Positions 5,388 through 7,624 of a DNA stretch of 7,624 nt are shown here, piece by piece (position 1 is the stretch's first letter; every line of letters begins with the position of its first letter). The position numbers and the translations under genes are program-made. The stretch covers positions 1-7,624 of the forward strand of contig JAQUMG010000087.1 in NCBI GenBank assembly GCA_028718265.1, in the 5' to 3' direction. This DNA comes from Candidatus Omnitrophota bacterium. GTDB lineage: Bacteria; Omnitrophota; Koll11; JAHIPI01. The notes below the pieces were generated by a model. The model was not told the origin of the DNA, ran no database searches, and saw nothing but the letters and a program-made list of their open reading frames with translations.

Positions 5388-6772
5388 TTAAGCGGTTTCT
5401 GGCAAAATGGTACGGTGATTTTACACACGAAGAGCTTATCCGTGCATTATTGCTTGGAATGGCATTTGCTTTAATTATCGGCACTTACTGGACATTGCGT
5501 CCGTTAAAGGACGCGCTATTCAAGGCATGTATAATCGGGGAAGGTTGTCATGACGCTTCGCCTTTGGCGCTAGCCAAGATGTTCTCTGTCATTATATTGA
5601 TTCCCCTGGTAATGTTTTACAGCCATCTTGTCGACCACTTCAAACGCCAGTCGCTCTTTTACGTGATCGGCGGCGTTATGGTATGCGGGCTTTTGATTTT
5701 CAGTTTTTTGTTTAACCATCCGACGTTGGGGCTGGATAATAAAGTGGCCAGCTCCGGACGGATACTCGGCTGGGCATGGTATGTTTTTGTCGAGGCTTAC
5801 GGGTCGCTTTTAATCGCACTCTTCTGGGCGTATGCTTCTGATTCAATTGACGCCGAAAGCGCGAAAAAATCTTTTTTTCTTATTGTCATGTTCGGCCAAT
5901 TCGGCGGTATTTTAGGCCCTCAATTAACGGATCTGCCGGCATTTTTTGGTTTTCGTAATTGCGCGCCTCTTATAGCGCTATGTGCAGTCAACACTGTGAT
6001 TATAGTGTTGATAATCCGCCGGTTTGCCTTGAGAATAGCCCGGCAAACTGCCTCAATACCTGCCGAAAAGACACATTTGCAGAAGGACAATGAAGAAGGC
6101 GGGGCTGGTTTTATCGAAGGATTACGACTGTTGTTTACCGACCGTTATCTGCTCGGTATATTTCTGGTCGTAGGTTTTTATGAAATAATAGTTACGATAT
6201 TCGATTTCAATTTCAAGAGGCTCGTATTTCAAAACGCCGTCGGAGATGTGTCCACAGCGCAGTCACTCGGCGATTTTGGATCGGCGGTAAACGCGGTATC
6301 TTTCATCTGTCTTGCGTTAGGCATAGGTAATGTACAGCGCCGGCTCGGAATGAAGACAGCATTATGCGCCATGCCGTTTATAATCGGGATGATGGTAATA
6401 AGTTTCAAATTAAATCCTTCTATTAACATACTTTTTTGGATTATGGTAGCCGGTAAGGCGCTTAATTATGCCCTTAACTCGCCCTCATTAAAACAGCTTT
6501 ATATCCCTACCTCTCAGGCCGCCAAGTACAAGGCCCAGGCATGGATCGAGATGTTCGGTTCACGCGGTGCCAAGGCGTGTGGTTCGGGTGTCAATGCCCT
6601 GCTGAAAGTTTTCCAGACACGCGCCGGAAGCGCTGTCCTTGGTTTTACTATGTATGTTACATTCGCAAGCTCTTTTTCCGGAGCACTTCTTGTATGCTGG
6701 TTCTTCGCGGCGCTTTTCCTTTCAAAGGAATATGATCGAAAAGTGAAATTTGCTAAAGAGAAGGAGCAGTGA
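5384..6772 (+). CDS. TLC-family nucleotide transporter (ATP/ADP translocase type)
   Basis: This is an integral inner-membrane carrier of the family that includes plastid NTT and chlamydial/rickettsial Npt proteins, which exchange ATP for ADP plus phosphate or import other nucleotides. The 462 residues contain about 12 hydrophobic segments (for example near 19-37, 66-82, 90-110, 129-150, 325-343 and 425-450). Family blocks visible by memory alignment to Arabidopsis NTT1 are TLRPLKDALF (Lys42, matching the LRDTKD lysine), FVEAYGSLLIALFWAYAS (Glu137, matching Glu245), GFYEIIVTIFDFNFKRLV (Glu267, matching Glu385) and LKQLYIP..QAAKYKAQAWIEM (381-389, matching the KVKGKAAID region). In the last block the second lysine of KGK is Gln385. 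It starts with TTG in a TTGA overlap with the propeller gene and ends overlapping the next ATG by 1 nt, so it is translationally coupled on both sides. Substrate and direction cannot be read from the sequence. Confidence 0.85.
   Translation: MIKRFLAKWYGDFTHEELIRALLLGMAFALIIGTYWTLRPLKDALFKACIIGEGCHDASPLALAKMFSVIILIPLVMFYSHLVDHFKRQSLFYVIGGVMVCGLLIFSFLFNHPTLGLDNKVASSGRILGWAWYVFVEAYGSLLIALFWAYASDSIDAESAKKSFFLIVMFGQFGGILGPQLTDLPAFFGFRNCAPLIALCAVNTVIIVLIIRRFALRIARQTASIPAEKTHLQKDNEEGGAGFIEGLRLLFTDRYLLGIFLVVGFYEIIVTIFDFNFKRLVFQNAVGDVSTAQSLGDFGSAVNAVSFICLALGIGNVQRRLGMKTALCAMPFIIGMMVISFKLNPSINILFWIMVAGKALNYALNSPSLKQLYIPTSQAAKYKAQAWIEMFGSRGAKACGSGVNALLKVFQTRAGSAVLGFTMYVTFASSFSGALLVCWFFAALFLSKEYDRKVKFAKEKEQ
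6761..6766 (+). promoter_or_regulatory. Strong ribosome binding site for the pyrophosphatase gene
   Basis: AAGGAG lies 5 nt before ATG 6772, within the last codons of the transporter gene. It fixes the start and preserves the N-terminal signal sequence. Confidence 0.75.
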
Positions 6773-7624
6773 TGAAAAACAAGAGCCTTTTTTTAATTCT
6801 TGCGCTGATAGTATTGGGCGTTATGGGCGAATGTCCGGCCCTGCAGGAAAATCCTTATGAGTTGCATGGCGAGAAAAATTTTTATACGGGCTATGAATCA
6901 ATCAATCCCGACGGAACGGTTAATGCGGTAATAGAGATCAGCTCGGGTGACAATGATAAATGGGAAGTCCGGGAAGATGGAGTTATGAGGTGGGATCAGG
7001 AGAATGGCAAGCCCCGTGTCGTAAAATATCTGGGCTATCCAGCGAACTATGGCATGGTACCGAAGACAGCTTGGGGCGACGGTGACCCATTAGACATCCT
7101 GGTTATCGGAAAGCAGCTGAAGCGGGGCCAGGTGATAAAAGCAAAACTTATAGGGGTCCTGAGAATGAAGGGCGAAGGAGCCCGGGACGATAAGTTGATA
7201 GCGGTATTGCCGGATACCTGTTTTGGTGACATAAAAAATATGGATGAATTTAATCAGGCCTTCCCGGGCGCATTGTCTATTATAGAAACATGGTTCGTGA
7301 ATTATAAAGGTCCCGGTAAAGTTCAGACAGAGGGATTCGGCTCTTTCGAAGAGGCTGGTTTAATGTTGAATGATGCCGGGAAAGGGTTTGAGCTTTCATC
7401 TGCTATAGCCGGACCTGTTGCCGGCGGCAACGATGATAGTATGAAAATCCATAAGAAATTTATGCTGGAAGCGGTAAAGGAAGCGCAAAAAAGTTTGCGT
7501 GAAGGCGGGATCCCTGAGGGTTCCGTTTTGGTCAAAGAAGGCAGGATTATAGGCCGCGGGCATAATAAGAAATCACAGAAGGATTCAGTGAATATTAACT
7601 CGGAGATAGATTGCCTGGAGAATG
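6772..7624 (+). CDS. Exported family I inorganic pyrophosphatase fused to a cytosine-deaminase-like domain, 3'-truncated
   Basis: The frame is open from ATG 6772 to the window edge (284 complete codons). Residues 1-24 form a signal peptide or anchor (KNK, hydrophobic 6-18, then CPA). Residues about 36-200 are a family I inorganic pyrophosphatase, which splits PPi to two phosphates. The evidence is VIEI, KWEV, YPANYGMVP (89-97), the signature DGDPLDILV (Asp103, Asp105, Asp108), DDKLIAV (Asp139, Asp140, Lys141) and WFVNYKG (174-180), so the active-site set looks intact. After a Gly/Ala-rich linker (about 203-222), residues 224-284 match the start of yeast Fcy1-type cytosine deaminase: EGGIPEGSVLV, GRGHN (261-265, with the Asn that binds base) and SEIDCLEN with catalytic Glu278. 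The expected zinc-ligand His two residues before that Glu is Asn276. The PCxxC half of the site lies beyond the window. Membrane export of a deaminase would be unusual. The gene overlaps the transporter stop by 1 nt. Confidence 0.88.
   Translation, partial: MKNKSLFLILALIVLGVMGECPALQENPYELHGEKNFYTGYESINPDGTVNAVIEISSGDNDKWEVREDGVMRWDQENGKPRVVKYLGYPANYGMVPKTAWGDGDPLDILVIGKQLKRGQVIKAKLIGVLRMKGEGARDDKLIAVLPDTCFGDIKNMDEFNQAFPGALSIIETWFVNYKGPGKVQTEGFGSFEEAGLMLNDAGKGFELSSAIAGPVAGGNDDSMKIHKKFMLEAVKEAQKSLREGGIPEGSVLVKEGRIIGRGHNKKSQKDSVNINSEIDCLEN

Noticed and set aside
6823..6836. Lipoprotein signal (lipobox) around Cys21 of the pyrophosphatase fusion
   Set aside because: The residue before Cys21 is Glu, where a small residue is expected, so signal peptidase I cleavage or an uncleaved anchor is more likely.
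7441..7443. Separate deaminase gene starting at an internal ATG
   Set aside because: No stop separates it from the pyrophosphatase, and I see no convincing ribosome binding site upstream, so a fusion is the simpler reading.
1..7624. tRNA, rRNA or CRISPR features
   Set aside because: I saw no cloverleaf-like segment, no rRNA-like sequence and no regularly spaced direct repeats. The coding clusters leave only one gap of about 300 nt.

Overview
The window is bacterial, with compact co-directional gene clusters. The gene set suggests an uncultivated lineage of the PVC/Omnitrophota kind: a trehalose cluster pairing OtsA/OtsB with a TreT-type synthase and a DUF5752-like protein, next to a TLC-family (plastid/chlamydial-type) nucleotide transporter. 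The taxonomic placement is a guess from gene content and was not tested. All supported genes are on the + strand, in two clusters separated by about 300 bases.

Cluster 1 (left edge to 3888) is a trehalose operon. It holds the 3'-terminal part of otsA (trehalose-6-phosphate synthase, GT20), otsB (HAD trehalose-6-phosphatase), a two-repeat protein resembling DUF5752, and a GT4 glycosyltransferase very similar to TreT (trehalose glycosyltransferring synthase). The gaps are 3, 13 and 1 nt, so co-transcription is likely. OtsA and OtsB make trehalose from NDP-glucose and glucose-6-phosphate. TreT joins NDP-glucose and free glucose, and is reversible in characterised homologues. The operon therefore encodes two routes to, and possibly one route from, trehalose.

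The intergenic region (3889-4190) contains a strong hairpin just after treT, a cluster of TGTCC/GGACA motifs that may be a mobile-element remnant or a repeat, a REP-like imperfect palindrome, a near-consensus sigma70 promoter (TTGTTT, 16 nt, TATAAT), and a leader of about 95 nt with a hairpin and a perfect 15-nt palindrome next to the ribosome binding site.

Cluster 2 (4191 to right edge) is a second operon with translationally overlapped genes. It encodes an exported six-bladed beta-propeller whose C-terminal half has phytase-like features, a polytopic TLC ATP/ADP-type carrier started from TTG, and a protein with a signal sequence. That last protein joins a family I inorganic pyrophosphatase to the start of a yeast-type cytosine deaminase domain and runs off the window. 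In the deaminase part the expected zinc-ligand histidine of the HxE motif reads as asparagine. Together the genes suggest an envelope-associated module for extracytoplasmic phosphate, nucleotide or nucleobase salvage. That role is inference; the fusion and the operon layout are visible in the sequence. Spot counts also show higher GC in cluster 2 than in cluster 1.
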